From NCBI GenBank assembly GCA_014549065.1, contig JACDOX010000083.1, positions 1,739,978 through 1,803,977 of the forward strand: a DNA stretch of 64,000 bases, written 5' to 3'. Source of the stretch: Cardinalis cardinalis (taxonomy: Eukaryota > Chordata > Aves > Passeriformes > Cardinalidae). The translations under genes and the position numbers were made by a program. Of the stretch, positions 40,141 through 53,212 are shown piece by piece (the first letter of the stretch is position 1; each line of letters opens with the position of its first letter). The notes below the pieces were generated by a model. That model worked only from the letters and a program-made list of their open reading frames with translations. It did no database searches and was not told where the DNA came from.

Positions 40141-43004
40141 GTACATGTTTACTACTAGTATACTACATGCATGCTACTAGTTTTTATTAGTTGTTTATCA
40201 GTTTTGATTCTTAACAGTAGTCAGGAAATGCTATTAAAGAACCAGGAAATTCTCACATGGTTCATGATAATTCTTTTAGATACTTGAGCAAGAAACATAC
40301 AAAACTTCCCTGGGCTATCCATTTTTATCTAGAAGTGCAACGTCTAGAAAAGTGCAGAAATGAAAGCATATGTACAGTATGTCAAAGAAAGCAGATGAAA
40401 GATTTTAGTAACATTTTCTAATACCTTGTCCAAAAAAGGGCAGTTTTGTTAAAAAAAAACTAGGAAGTAAAAGTTAAATCAATGTATTCTCTCCTCCTGC
40501 CCCTTGTTTTTATTTTTTTGGGAGTGTTTGGGTTGGGTTTTTTTGTTCTTGTTGTGGGAGTGATTTTTTATTTGCTTCTTTGTTTTGTTTGTTTGGGGGT
40601 CTTTTGCAAACAGTTTAATTACCCCCAAAATTTTTCCATTAAATTTTTTTAGGCTTTTTTTCTCATCATCCTTTTGAATATATGTATTTTTCTCTTTTTT
40701 TTTTTGAGAGAGAGTGTATATGCAGTTCCCAGGTTTTCAGATTATGGAGACCACCAAAAAGCTAACTAGATAATTAGATTAATAGGATTGCAAAGTGAGA
40801 ATTTCTTCTGGCCATTTAAATCAATTTCACTTAAAACCTCAGGAGTGTTTTGCTAACAATTGCTGTATGAGAAACAAGGGTTAGCTACCTACAGCACACA
40901 ATAATAACTCGTGGATAATATTTGAAATGGATTTGCATCCCATTTTGCAGTCATTACAAAAGTCTCTGTGATTTGCTTGTGCTGAGTCATATAATCTTTG
41001 ATTAGCTGGAGTGCCTTTGCTTTGAAAATTAAAATGAATTTTTTTTTCAGTACTTCCAGTACTATCTCTGTAATGAAATCAGAGTTCTAACTATTCCATA
41101 GCTTACAGTCTTATGGAGTTTTTATCCTTTTTTTTCATTTTATGAAGCCTATTACTAGCATTGTATTAATTACATTATTAATCTTAGTATAACTAGTTAG
41201 ATATCTAAAACTCACAACTCCAGCTATGTTCTATAATAAAATACAAGTTTAAGTGGAGATAGATAACATTGGCTGACATTTTTGTTTCCTTTAGAGGCAT
41301 CTGATTTGGTTTAAGTCCTTTTCCAATGCAACTCCAGTTAATGAAAAGTTAATCAAATATTCCCTCTTGTACATACAGAAAACCCCAAATCATTGACAGC
41401 AGGTGGAGCTACTGTAAAAGTGGCTTTGGAAAGCAGGGGTTGTGATACAGACTGCTTGTTGCCAGAGGTAGCATATAATATCAGGAGAAAAAGCAGTGCT
41501 GATTGGACAACGGAGGGGTTTTATCTGTGTCAGGGCTGCAAACCCTACCTTTGAAGAAAGCATCATGTAGCAATTTGTGCTAAGGTTGACCAAATCTACC
41601 TTTATCATTCCTACATCATTCCTGCCAAGGTCAACACCTGCATAAATATCCTTCTGCCTGCAGTGTTGGAATATCCACTGAGATCTTTGGCCAACCAGTG
41701 CTAATCTTTGCAAATTATGGTCATCACCAGAAGATTTTAGAGTCCCACTTTGCATGTGTTTTTTTTCAATTCAGGAGGAAGGGAAGCAAAGTAAGACTTC
41801 TTTTCCTTACTATCAAAGACTCAGAAATTCTGTTATCCCTTCTAAAAATTAAACAGTATTGTTTTCCGATAGTCAAGCTCTGTTTAGCCTAGATATTTTT
41901 AAAAGCACATATTTTCATCATTCCTCTGAGTTACAAGTAGCATCACTTATTAAATTACCCTTAATACCTAGATTTTTTGGTCTTTTCCTCTGAGTAGTCT
42001 TTCTGACTTCTTTACCTAGAAGCACTAGACTTGAGTAAACCACTTTTTCTTCCATACTTCAACAACCACTTCCTGAATAGCTGTTCATCCATTTCTGTTC
42101 CTGTATTTACTTCAGATGTCCTTTCTTCTGAAGACATGATGTTCAGGCTAAATCTTGTTGCAAAAAGACAATGGAGAGTAAATAGGAAAAGAGACAATAT
42201 TAAAAATTTTGTCATAAGCCTCCTTTTGAATGGAAATACATCTTTTCAAGTAACTTTTTAAATGGAAAAGAGATGGGAAGAAGATACATTCCCTTGAGGA
42301 CTGACCATTTGAATGGGATGATTTGCCCTTGTGGATTGAATCCTCTCTGGAATCAGAGAAGATCTTGCCTGCAAGTGAGAAGAAAGGGCCAGTGGCCACA
42401 GTAGTCAGATTCCTCTGGGATCTCTTTCCCAGCCTCATCTATGAGTTTTATCCCAGCACACNCTGAGTTTTCCTTACAAAGACCTGGGTGTAGATAATCG
42501 TTGAAGTCAGCACAGGGTACAGCTGCTCCGAGAATGATCCTGAACAGTGGATGAGACATGTGGATGGGAGGAGGGAAGAATTATTTCCTGACCAAGGGGG
42601 ACAGCAATGCCAGAGTTTCATGTAAGTCTGAAGTAAAGGTCTGAAAGGTGCAACTTAGAGTGATTGGCTTCATTCTGGTCTCTCACCTATGAGAGCCAAG
42701 AATTTTATGGTCAAAACTAGTGATAAAACAGGTGGTAGCTGGACCTTTTGCCTTCATTAGGTCTTGCTGAGAAACTTTTTTTCTTTCTTTTTTTTTTTGG
42801 AGGAGAAATAGAGCCATCTTCTCAGTTTGACTTGGTGCATGCTAAATCCCCACTGCACCTCAGTATTGACGCTATTAAAATCAGTTTAAATAAGGGGCTT
42901 AAGCTAGGACACAACATTAATAACAATAGGTGACTATGTTTTCCTTTCTCTCAAAGTATGGAAAATAAATTCGTTCACAATGTTCCTGTTCAGAAGAACA
43001 AACC

Positions 43005-43100
43005 AAAACTTTTCATTTTGTCTGTCTGCTACTTAAGTAGGACTGTTCCTTACTCAGGTTTGTCATTTAGGTTTAAGTTTTCTCAAAAACTGAGCACGCA
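43005..43100 (+). repeat. Dispersed repeat, copy B
   Basis: This is the second copy of the segment at 40044-40140, with scattered substitutions and a small insertion (tttaagttttctc versus tttgtttccta). It runs directly into a CA/TG-rich array. It could be either an old local duplication or two copies of an unnamed interspersed repeat. Confidence 0.85.
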
Positions 43101-43143
43101 TGCATATGCATGTGCATGTGTGTGTTCATGCATGTGTGTGTGT
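43094..43143. repeat. CATG/TG-rich simple repeat
   Basis: Alternating purine-pyrimidine sequence (cgcatgcatatgcatgtgca, then tgtgtgtgttcatgcatgtg). Such alternation favours Z-DNA or cruciform structures in principle. Confidence 0.82.
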
Positions 43144-44446
43144 TCCACAAGATGGGAAAGGTAATTGAGCCCCATGAAAAAATTTTAAAACAAAATAATA
43201 TCTGCTCAGGGTGACTTATAAATAAATATGAAGCAACTATTGATGCCAAGTGTGATTATGCCATTTGATTGCAAGTTAAATCAGTCCAGATTTAAAAACG
43301 TAAACTCCTTGATTTGTATGGAGCAAGACATCTGTAGGTGGTTTATTAAAACCTCCTGATGTTTCCAGAACTAAATTTGTGCAGAGATGGGCCTCTGGGT
43401 AGCTGTGTGCAAAAAGCAGAGACATACTTTTTGTGTGGTCACCTGACTTCCCTTGTACAGGTGTGCTTGAATAAATTGACATCAGTTACCTATGAAGAGC
43501 CACTGCAAACATTATCAAGGGAGGTGAAGATGTGAGAAATCTGTTACCTGCCTCCTGTTATCACCTCCTTGACACAATCATCCTATTGGGCATGGAATCT
43601 TCTGCGAATAATTTTTTAGAGAACTGTTTTCTATAAATTATCTCAATTCTAGCTCCAAGAAATATAAGACTTTGCATCAGTCCATGATAATTATTACTGT
43701 ATTCCCCAAATATAATTAGCTGTCACATACAACTTGAATTTCCTCCAATAAGAACAAGAAAATCCAGTTTTAAAACATTGGGTGTTTGATGAACCATTTG
43801 TGAAGAGGCAAAAATTGTATCTGATACATTTTAAAAAATATAAACACATTTTACACATGTACTATTGTTTCTGGACGTGATGCAGTTCACAAAGAGACTA
43901 GCTGCATATCCAATACAATTGAATGAACCATTAGGTTTTCTCTTACAGAGACACTAAGATGTGTGTCATTGCTAATGTTCACATAACTCTTCCTTACCCA
44001 AGAGAAGCTGTTCATAAAGAAACATTTTGTGCCACCCCTAACACAGATGTACTGATCTAACCTCTTCCATGCGTAGTCATGTTGAACACAGGCTGCCTGT
44101 CATATTGCATACTCACCAATGTGAACAGAAGCAGCAGAATTAAAACTAGAATGCATATAAAAATTTCTTTATGAGATGTTTAAGTAGATTTTAAATAAGA
44201 TTTTTAAATTCTAAAGAAAATAAATAAATTGAAGCACAAGTCTCTTTTTGTGAGCAAAGGTCAAAGCATCAGTTCTGGTGTGGAGGGAGTGTTTTCCAGC
44301 TACACACAGTAATTTATTTGGGTTTTGAATTGGAGGTGGTGGTTGTTTTTTTAGAACAACTTGCTGTCTACATTTTCTTGTTCTGCTTTGGTATACAAAC
44401 TTATGTCACTTAGGGAGAATACAGTTTTTTATGCAGTTCAAGAAGC

Positions 44447-44486
44447 CTCATTTTTATATGAACTTGCCTCATTTTTATATTAAATG
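44447..44486. repeat. Short tandem duplication
   Basis: The unit gcctcatttttatat occurs twice, separated by gaactt. Confidence 0.8.
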
Positions 44487-45465
44487 AGCCAAGATATTTT
44501 CAGTGACCTGAAAAGTTTATTTAAACAAACTGCTACACCAGGATTAACATAGGTGGGAAGCGTAAGTAAAACATTGAAAAGACTAGCCAAAAGCAGAACA
44601 TGTATTGAGCAATATTTTTGCCTGGTATTTATTATGACAAATAGTGTAAATGTTTAATGTGTTTTGTCCAAGTTTCCTGCATAAGTTCAGTGTGTTTTCT
44701 GTTTGGTGAATGAGATTATCTGGGAAGACAGGACAGGGAACATGACAGCCTATCATAATATCCTGGTTGCCCCTAAGTTCCTAGAAAATACTGGAAGAAC
44801 CACAATTTTTCCAGAGAGTGGGAGACAATTATTTGCCATTCATCTGTGTAAGTGTAAAGCTGTTGCCCATTTATGAAGATGTCCCATCTACTACATAAGT
44901 TCGTCCAGGGAAAGCCTCTAGCTGTTCTTTTATACTTAAGAGCAGGAGGTTGTAAGATTTCTGCTACAGTGAAAGAAGCTGTAGTTTACAGATAGAAGAT
45001 AACACCAGGACGCTGCATCCAAAAGTCTGGGTGGAACAAGACACTGCACACTCTCAGGTGCAGGAAGTCTGGGGAGAAATAGTGAACAGTGAGGGAAACA
45101 AATTTGTGTCAGAAATAGCTGTGTGTTTACTGCCCTTTGGATTTACAGCTTTCAGTGAAGGACAGAGATAGGCAGGCAGGTAAATGCTGTCATACATACA
45201 ATCATGATCCATTCATTTGTCAGCTGTGCATGTCTGTTTGAAAAGAGAAACTTTCAATTCAAGAAGTAAACTTTTCATCAGATCTTATACCCTGACCAAA
45301 GCTTATTAATAGCTGAGACCATTTTCTTTTCCCCATAATGACGATGCTGCTCTTTCCCCTAGATTTGAGCTGTTTCATTCATTGGAACATGAACTGAGTG
45401 GCTGTGTTGGGACATATACGAATTAATGTGAGTAAGAAAATTGGTGAGGCAAGTCTTATGAATGA

Positions 45466-45515
45466 AAACAAACAAGCAAACAAACAAACAAGCACACACA
45501 CACACGCACCCACAA
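45466..45515. repeat. (CAAA)n-(CA)n compound microsatellite
   Basis: caaacaaacaaacaa units pass into a cacacacacacgcaccc run. Confidence 0.88.
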
Positions 45516-46301
45516 AAACCTGAAAGAGGGAAAATTTACTGTGTGTAGATGCCTCAAAATAGCTATAACACTTTGTTAAATGACAGTGTGCCAGTTCTAT
45601 CAGTATATCTAGATAGAGGTTGACATTTCAATATATTTTTAAGTAGAATTATGTAGCTAGTGATCAGTATGTTAAAGCAAAGATCATTTGGATTTCTATT
45701 CCATTGCTTTTTGACAAAATACATCTTAGCTACTGAGGCAGGTGAGACAGGAGAATTTTCCACTGAAATACATCATAGTAAAATATATTACTCAAAAACA
45801 GTTGTCAATTTATGGGCTCTGGGGAAAACAAACTCAAAATCCAACTTCTCTAAACCTGGAACATTTTTTTATGATTATACAAGCTGCTAGTCATTAGCAA
45901 ATATGACAGGGAGTAAAAGCAGATTTGTGAAGTATAGCTTATAGTTTCAGAAATATATTGTTCAGTTAGAAAATATTAGTGGTAAAACTAAAAATACTGC
46001 TCTCTGCTTATCTCACGGTGATTCTGAAGGAAGACACACAGAGTTATGAAAGAGAATTAAGTGCTCCACAGTGTCAAGGAAGAGACCACTGTGTAGGCAC
46101 TGCAAGTGCACTGCAAGACACTGTGCACAGCTTTTTACTACCCCTTAATCCTGACTAGCAGTACTAGAAGTTTGCTATCCTTTGTCTCTTCAGGCAAGCA
46201 GTGCCACACATCATGTACCAGTATTTGTGATGCTATGCTGTAGTACCTCAGTGGAAACCACTAATTCACGTCCAGCACGTACACATAAAATGTTCTCTAA
46301 T

Positions 46302-46319
46302 GGTACCTCTAGAGGTACC
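46302..46319. repeat. 18-bp perfect palindrome
   Basis: The sequence ggtacctctagaggtacc equals its own reverse complement over all 18 bases. The flanking bases (t on both sides) break the symmetry. No function is known to me. Confidence 0.9.
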
Positions 46320-47407
46320 TCAGATGGTCTTTTGGGACCTGAGTAAACGTAGGAATATCTCAGGTGAGATACCTCTTATGGCTCATCACAAGTTAAAATT
46401 TTAATGGCAAACACTGGATATTTCCTGACAACAGTTTTAAGCCCACTACTTCTAAAAAAAATCTAAGGCTTTTTGTAGTGCTTCCTGCTTTCCAGCAATA
46501 TCTTTTAAATGAGCAGTTTGCCATGTGCTAAGAAAACAATTTTTTTTTTTTAATTAAGAGTTTATTTCACATTTAAGCTTGCACTGAATAGCATTGCTTT
46601 AAAAGATCTGTCTAAGAAATAATTTAACATTTTTGCCATGAGGCACCTTCAAGCTTCATATAAATGGACCTGGAAGAGAAATGAAAAGATTTTAGATTTG
46701 CCAGAAATGTATGCTCCCATAAAGGAGAAAGAATTGCAGGACTTTGTTGGCATTGTGAATAAATGTAAAATGGTTTGTTTTGTGTGGGGAAAGCAGAGGG
46801 AGAGAAGGAAAGAATAAGATTGTAATAAGAAGATATTTTTTGCTGTCACTTTGGTTTTCTTTTTTTTTCTTCCTTTGAACAAAGAGGGGTAAGAAAGTCC
46901 CAAGCTGTATGTGTGTGTCAAAGTATGAGAGTCTAAAACACAAAATGTAAATTATAGGGTTTACACGTTGTTATTTCCAATGTTACTGATTTTTTTCAGT
47001 GCTTTACAAACTTTATTGCTTATTTTATTAACTAGGGGAAAGTGTTTCACATTTCCAGTTCAATACATTTTTTTTCCCTTTCTTTCCCTCTTCCTCCCTC
47101 TCTTCTTTTCTTTGTTGTGCCGGAGTAAAGAAAGTAATTACATTTCAGCCACTTACAACAGAAAATACAAATGGGACATAGTTAATTTTGCTGCCTGTAA
47201 ACCTTAGGTTGTACTTTTGTCTTTTACACACAATATGGAGAAATAAAAATAGACCAAAGGTATGTGTGCCTGTGGATGCGTGTACTGAAAGAAAGACATA
47301 CATTATGTTATTAGACAAGGATGTAAAAGTACAATGGATAGAAAGAGAACTTGGATTCCCTCTCAGATGATAAATGAGCCCTTGTTTCAAGATGAAGATG
47401 CAGACAG

Positions 47408-47440
47408 ATATATATACAATATATATATTATATATTATGC
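47408..47440. repeat. TA-rich simple repeat
   Basis: Runs of atatat interrupted by single c and t bases. Confidence 0.8.
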
Positions 47441-48379
47441 AAGACTGAGAACCAAGATTTCCTGAGTAGGGGCCCTGGCAGGAATGATAACAGATCCTGC
47501 ACTGGATGTCTCTCAGGTCTGATTGCCAGATAGGGGAACAGCACTAATTCTGCAGCCTTTTTAGTCTGCTCTGTCACAGAAGGGGCACTGCTGGGTCAGT
47601 CAGCTCACTAGTAATTGTGTTTTACAGACTTCTAAAGCAATTGGCTCAGTCAGTCCCAATTCAATAAAAGTGTAGAGCGAGAGTGAGAGCACTTTTGTTC
47701 TATTTTTTACTTGAAATTATTTCATTCAGCAGTCTGTCTTTTTTATTACCAGGATTTGACATTAGCACTCCAAGCTATATTAGCATCCATTTCAGCAGTT
47801 CAGTAATGGTATTAAAAAAACACTTAACTTCAACGGTGAATGGTTGTATGACAGTACCATAAAAATCCACATTAAAAAAAAACTTATGTATTTGTCCCTG
47901 CAAATTATTTTTCACTCATTTAACTGCTTCAAAACTACACTCTCTTGACTGGTGTTTGCAGGAGCTTTAGCAGCAAGGAAGGCTTGTAAAGGGGCTGCAA
48001 CTGCAGCAACAATGGCATAAAGAGAAAAATTAAGACATTTGAAGAAGAAAAATGTGATAGAAACATGCAAGCACTCACATACATATACAACAAAGACCTT
48101 TCATTTTGAGTGGGTGCGTGTCATTCATCAACTGAAGTAAGATTTTAAAACTCAAAACACTTGAGGTAAAATCTTTGGCATCTTCCAGATTTCTGGGATT
48201 TAATTTTGAACTCAGCACTCTCCAAGCTTGGGATGGCAGCCTAACTATCTTGGCACTGCAGCACATTCATAAATGACTGCATTAGGTTCTAAATTTTGAT
48301 TAAACATTCTGTAATTAATCAATGGTAGACATGAAGCAGTTGGCAAGGTCCAGAGCTGCAAAATGTTTAAGACATAAAA

Positions 48380-48760
48380 CATTACAAAGTAATTAGAATG
48401 TGCTCCTTCAAGAGAAGGATTGCCTTCAATAAAGAGGTAAATGATAGCATCATGTTTATTGTGGACGTAGGCAGCCAGTGCAATATGATAAACTGCAGGA
48501 GATACACGTATCAGTAATCATCCACATTATTAGTGTCATTAATCATAATTCTAAAAATATGACAGCAGCAGCCAACTTTTTGACCAATTTTGCCTCTGCC
48601 TGTTGGCCGTTATAACTTCACTAATAGACTGCAGAGCTCCTGTGCGTGGCAGTTTGCATTGAGAATGGAAGGTTAATTATATTTGAGCTGCTGATTCCTT
48701 CTCTCCTCGGAAAAGACTGAGCACTTTGACAATCCCAGGAGCTCACTGCTGTTAAACCAG
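48380..48760. promoter_or_regulatory. Candidate conserved non-coding element
   Basis: A repeat-free stretch in the last intron with several homeodomain-like cores (gtgtcattaatcataatt near 48531) and a more even base composition than its surroundings. Conservation has not been tested. Confidence 0.28.
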
Positions 48761-49274
48761 TAAAAGTACTTTATTGAAATTTTCTTTGTTGGTCAGGAGT
48801 GAGTAGATGTTTCAAATGAGATATAAGCGCCAGGCTGGGACAGCCACTAATGTTTCTTCCAAAATAATCCTTGGACAGCAAGCTGAACTTAGATATCTTT
48901 GCACACTCCTGTGGATGAGTAAAAAGTTGAGAATTTAATAAATGCTGACAATAGCATGTATGGAAGGATCTCAGAGGATTGAAATTTTTGAGAAGTTGGG
49001 GCATCAATGAAAGAAGGTTTTAGGATAATCAGGTATCTGTGGACCTGATAGGGGTCCTTATTTAGTAATTTAAAATTACTAATAGAGGAACCCTACTGAA
49101 ATGCCACATCATATTTGGTTTTATAGTTCCTCTGGTATTATATAAATAAAACCAGCATTTTTAGACAAACAAACATTAGGAATGAGAATTACTATTGCAT
49201 TTTAGTCGAAATAAATGGTTTACAGATTTGCTGTGGCATCTGAGATTGTACAAAACTATCCCTGGACCTCAGGT

Positions 49275-49294
49275 TTTATTATTATTATTATTTT
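49275..49294. repeat. (ATT)n microsatellite
   Basis: Five to six att units, uninterrupted. Confidence 0.85.
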
Positions 49295-50689
49295 GAACTT
49301 GAGGTTCAATCAATAAAGAATCTGTAAATCTCCTAAGCAAACCATGAGATAATGTGTTGCTGTCCATCAACATCTAGAGAAAATGTTTGGTTTGAAATCA
49401 GAGCTAGGGGAAAACTGGGAAATCTATCTGAATTTTTTCTTTATTTCTGTATAAACTGAAACTTGGAGTTCAGTAAAATTCATTAGTGGCATGCTGAACT
49501 TAAGGGTCTGTTTGTCTAAAAACTTGCAAAATTATCACTTTTGGCTGTAGCAGTAAAATTAAATGAAGGATGAAATCTTCTGATTACAAAATTTGGTTCA
49601 TGTAAAATTTAGATCATTTAGGTTTAAAAAGAAATGTTAATGCATGTATTTTCATACCTTCAGTATTTCTTAAAGGAAAATGCATCTTGTGTCAAGGACT
49701 AGCAAATACTTCAACAAAGTGGATATGAGCACTTTATGCTTGACTGCAGTACACTGCACCAGCTAAACTTCTCTGTAGAGCTTGTGTAAATTGTAGAAAA
49801 AGCCTTGGAGTGATAGACAGCAATGCTAAGCACCTGTTATACCCATCAAAGGACTTTGTCATATGTATAACGACTTCTTGTGCTTGTAACATTGTGACAC
49901 TGTGTTAGTTCACTTAGAAAATATTCTGTCAGATAAATGCTCTTATTCTAAACTTTCTCAGCCAGTCCGGGTATTAGACAAGAGTGCTAGCTATTTTGTA
50001 ATGAATCTGTTTTGCTTCCAGGCAGCTAGTAAAGTGAGAGGTTGAAGTGTTGCAACACAGTTTTGATCGTTTCTCAGCAGCTTTGGCAAGTATGCCAGTC
50101 GTTGTGCTTTTCGTTTGTAACATCTTTTGATCTTTAATGGACAACAATAGTAACATATTAAAGAGTTCACCATAACCTCAGTGCTTCTGAGCATGCACAA
50201 CTGTTGTGAACACGTAATTCTGTTCACACCATAAGGACCATTTCATTAAACACCTCAACAGATATGTACTGAATTATTGCACCTTTCAAAAGTCCCAAGC
50301 CTGACAGATTGGTTTTTTAAAATTATTTGGTAGCAAAAATTGCCAACAAATATCAGTTTCATATTTAACCTGAGTATTTGCCTGCACAGTCAACTATCCT
50401 GCCTTCCTAAATGCTATCACTGCATTAACATTTTTTATGCATTCCATGGTGATGATAAATTGTTTTCTGACTCTAACTGTGGATTAAGTATGCAAAAGGC
50501 ATGTTTGCCACTGCCAACAAACCAATAATTCTCACTAACATCTTCAGAGTTACAACATTTATAAAGTTGTAAAGTGGAGTAAACAAACCATCTGTTTGGC
50601 TTTACCATATATGTCATGCTCTCTTATTAGCATATTACAATTCATTTAGTAAACAAATTTGGTGATTTTGTTCATGTCAAAGTTAGAGG

Positions 50690-51120
50690 GAGCTTGAAGA
50701 TGATTAACATTCCTGGGACAGGCACATTAATACATTGCTTCCTCTGCAAAGTTAAATGGCTTCTCAGGAGACTCAGCCCTTGTTGACAAGATGAGACTGT
50801 CAATTTTGTTTGCCTGCCACATTAGGGGCCGTAAGGGGATGGGAAGCTCTGAGAAAGAGGAGCAGTGTAGGCAGCATAATTCACTGTGAATTGAAAAAAG
50901 AAGTCTAATTCTGATAAATGGTCGACCCCAATACATCCTACCTGTTATTACAACAGACGTGCCGTATCTGTGCAGTAAATTAGTTAAACCCCTAAAGAGT
51001 TTGATAGGAGCTTATCTTCAAGTGAATAATTTGAGTGTAGAGGGAGCTGTCTTCGTGACCAGTGTGAGTGATTTGTTTCATATTGAAAGGGATTGAAATG
51101 ACTGGGCTCCACATCTTTAA
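50690..51120. promoter_or_regulatory. Candidate conserved non-coding element
   Basis: A block with intact, non-repetitive sequence, including CpG-containing segments (ggtcgaccccaatac near 50921, cagacgtgccgtatctg near 50955) that are rare in this AT-rich intron. Regulatory function is inference only. Confidence 0.28.
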
Positions 51121-53157
51121 TTTGCAAGAACTTGCTTGTCCTTTATTTCCTGTATTTAATAAGCACTGGGGTTTTTTTACTTTTTTTAATAGGTGCTGAA
51201 CTGTATTTTACCTTTTGAATTTTCTTCCTATGAAAGGTTAATATTTTTCAGATTCTATGCGATTTTAGGCCTTAAGAGCTGATGCTTTTACCTTGTTCAT
51301 GTAGAAATGCCATGGTTTTATCAGGTAGTATTGTGTTTTTGCTTTGACTCTTTCTGAAGTGTAGCCTCTATACCTACTTTTCCCCTAACATTCAGAGGCA
51401 AATTAAATATGATCAAATACATGGTAGCACTAATGTACAGACTTAAACCTTGTACCTGTTCAGATAAATGTGAATTTTGTAATTTAGGTCAGATCAGGAT
51501 CTCAAACTGTTACAATCTTTGCTTAGATTTATGGATTTTCTTTCTTTTTAATTAAAAGAATGCAAAACAAAACAAACCCTGTATCAAAGACTGCTGATAG
51601 AGTGGCAAAATTAGAACAGTAAGTGAGACAATAATTTTTTTAACAGTGTCTGTTACTAATTAAATTCCAGGAACTGTTTTATTGTTGATTCTCATAAGCA
51701 AATGGGAGAAATTATTGCTGCTTCTTTATTGAAGAAATATCAGAATTGAGGCCATTTCTTTCTCATAAATATGTACACTGTTATATTTAGCTAGAGTCTT
51801 ACTTTCTAGTTCTTTGATTTTAGCTGCATGAAACTCAGCACTTTCAGTCTGCAGAGATTCTGAGAAAGCATAAAATTCTGGGTTTACTTTCCATAGTGTT
51901 CACCTATTCTGGGCCTTTCTATGAGTTTCAGGCTTAAACAAACAGGAAAGGGACGTGAAATTGAGGTAAGAACATATTACTAAATTGTGTTAGCAACTAA
52001 AATCATGTGAAAATTTAAACAAAACCAAAAATCTTAATTCTCTTTGCCTTTGAGGTGAAGAGAAACAAAGAAAGCTTTCCTTTAACATTTCATTATAGGT
52101 AAAAATGTAGTCTGAATACTGAGCTGAAGAAAAAAATCTCACAGCAGGGGTAATGAAAATTTCATTGTTTATATTTTAAACCAGATTGATAGAGTTTAGT
52201 TGTAAACTAAGTATAGCAGGAGGATAGCTTTTATGCGGCCTCTACAACTAGAGCAGTAACTTCCATATTTAGCTTTAATAAGAGGTTCATCAGTTTGTAC
52301 ATAAATCACCAGCCAATTGTGTTCTGGCCTTTGATTTTCTAACAAAACCTTCTCAAACCACTGAAGATTTTGCATTTTCAGGTTTTATAACCTAATAGTA
52401 GCTTCTGTCTTCTTTAAAAAAAACAAATCTACTATAATTTGGAAAAAATAATTAGACAAAAAATAATTTTATACTGTCTTTACATGCATTAAATCTCAAA
52501 ATATAATTTTATAGTGTTACTTAATGCTGGGATCACTTATTGATCTTGAAACAAAGCTGACCAAAGACTGAAGGCCTCCTGTTGTCACGTTCTGTTTGTG
52601 ATTTCTTTGCAGTGTTAGAATGGTAGGGCTAGGTGGTATTAATTTATCTAATCATGTGTTTTCCAGAAAAGTCAGATTCAGAATATCTGAAATGTAAGAA
52701 ATTGGGATGGTGGCTTTCTTGGAAACATAGGAATAATGGTTGTGGCTGGATACAACTGGAAATGTCGAAATAGTTTCAGAATTTTAATGAACAATACAGT
52801 TTACTTCAATAGTTGACTGAGATATTTAGTAGGGAGCTTTGTCATTTACAGTCAGACAAGAATTAGTAGCTAGGACATTTAACTGGGACATCAGTTGGCT
52901 TGGCTTTTCTGTCTCACTGCATCAAGCAGTGGAAAATGGTTTTACACAGTCCTTAACTGACTGCCCTAACAACCGTGCATCTCTTTCATTCTGACTCCCT
53001 TTTTCTCCCTCATCCCATAATATTTAAGTATAATCATACTTTCCTCATGCTAAAACAATTAATAAAATTATACTATATGCTTAATTTTCAACAGCCTGTC
53101 CTGTTCGGAGCTGTGAACACATTCAACCTAATTTTTCTTGCAGTTGGTTTTGTACCC

Positions 53158-53212
53158 TCTATAATGCTGACATCTAAATAAACAGCCCTATAATGCTCAC
53201 ATCTAAAAAAAA
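53158..53212. repeat. About 27-bp tandem duplication
   Basis: tataatgctgacatctaaat is followed by an almost identical tataatgctcacatctaaaa, so the unit is about 27 bases. The few differences imply a fairly recent local duplication. Confidence 0.88.

Noticed and set aside
41390..41755. Minus-strand 121-codon frame
   Set aside because: No recognised family or supporting context; best explained as a chance open frame in intronic DNA.
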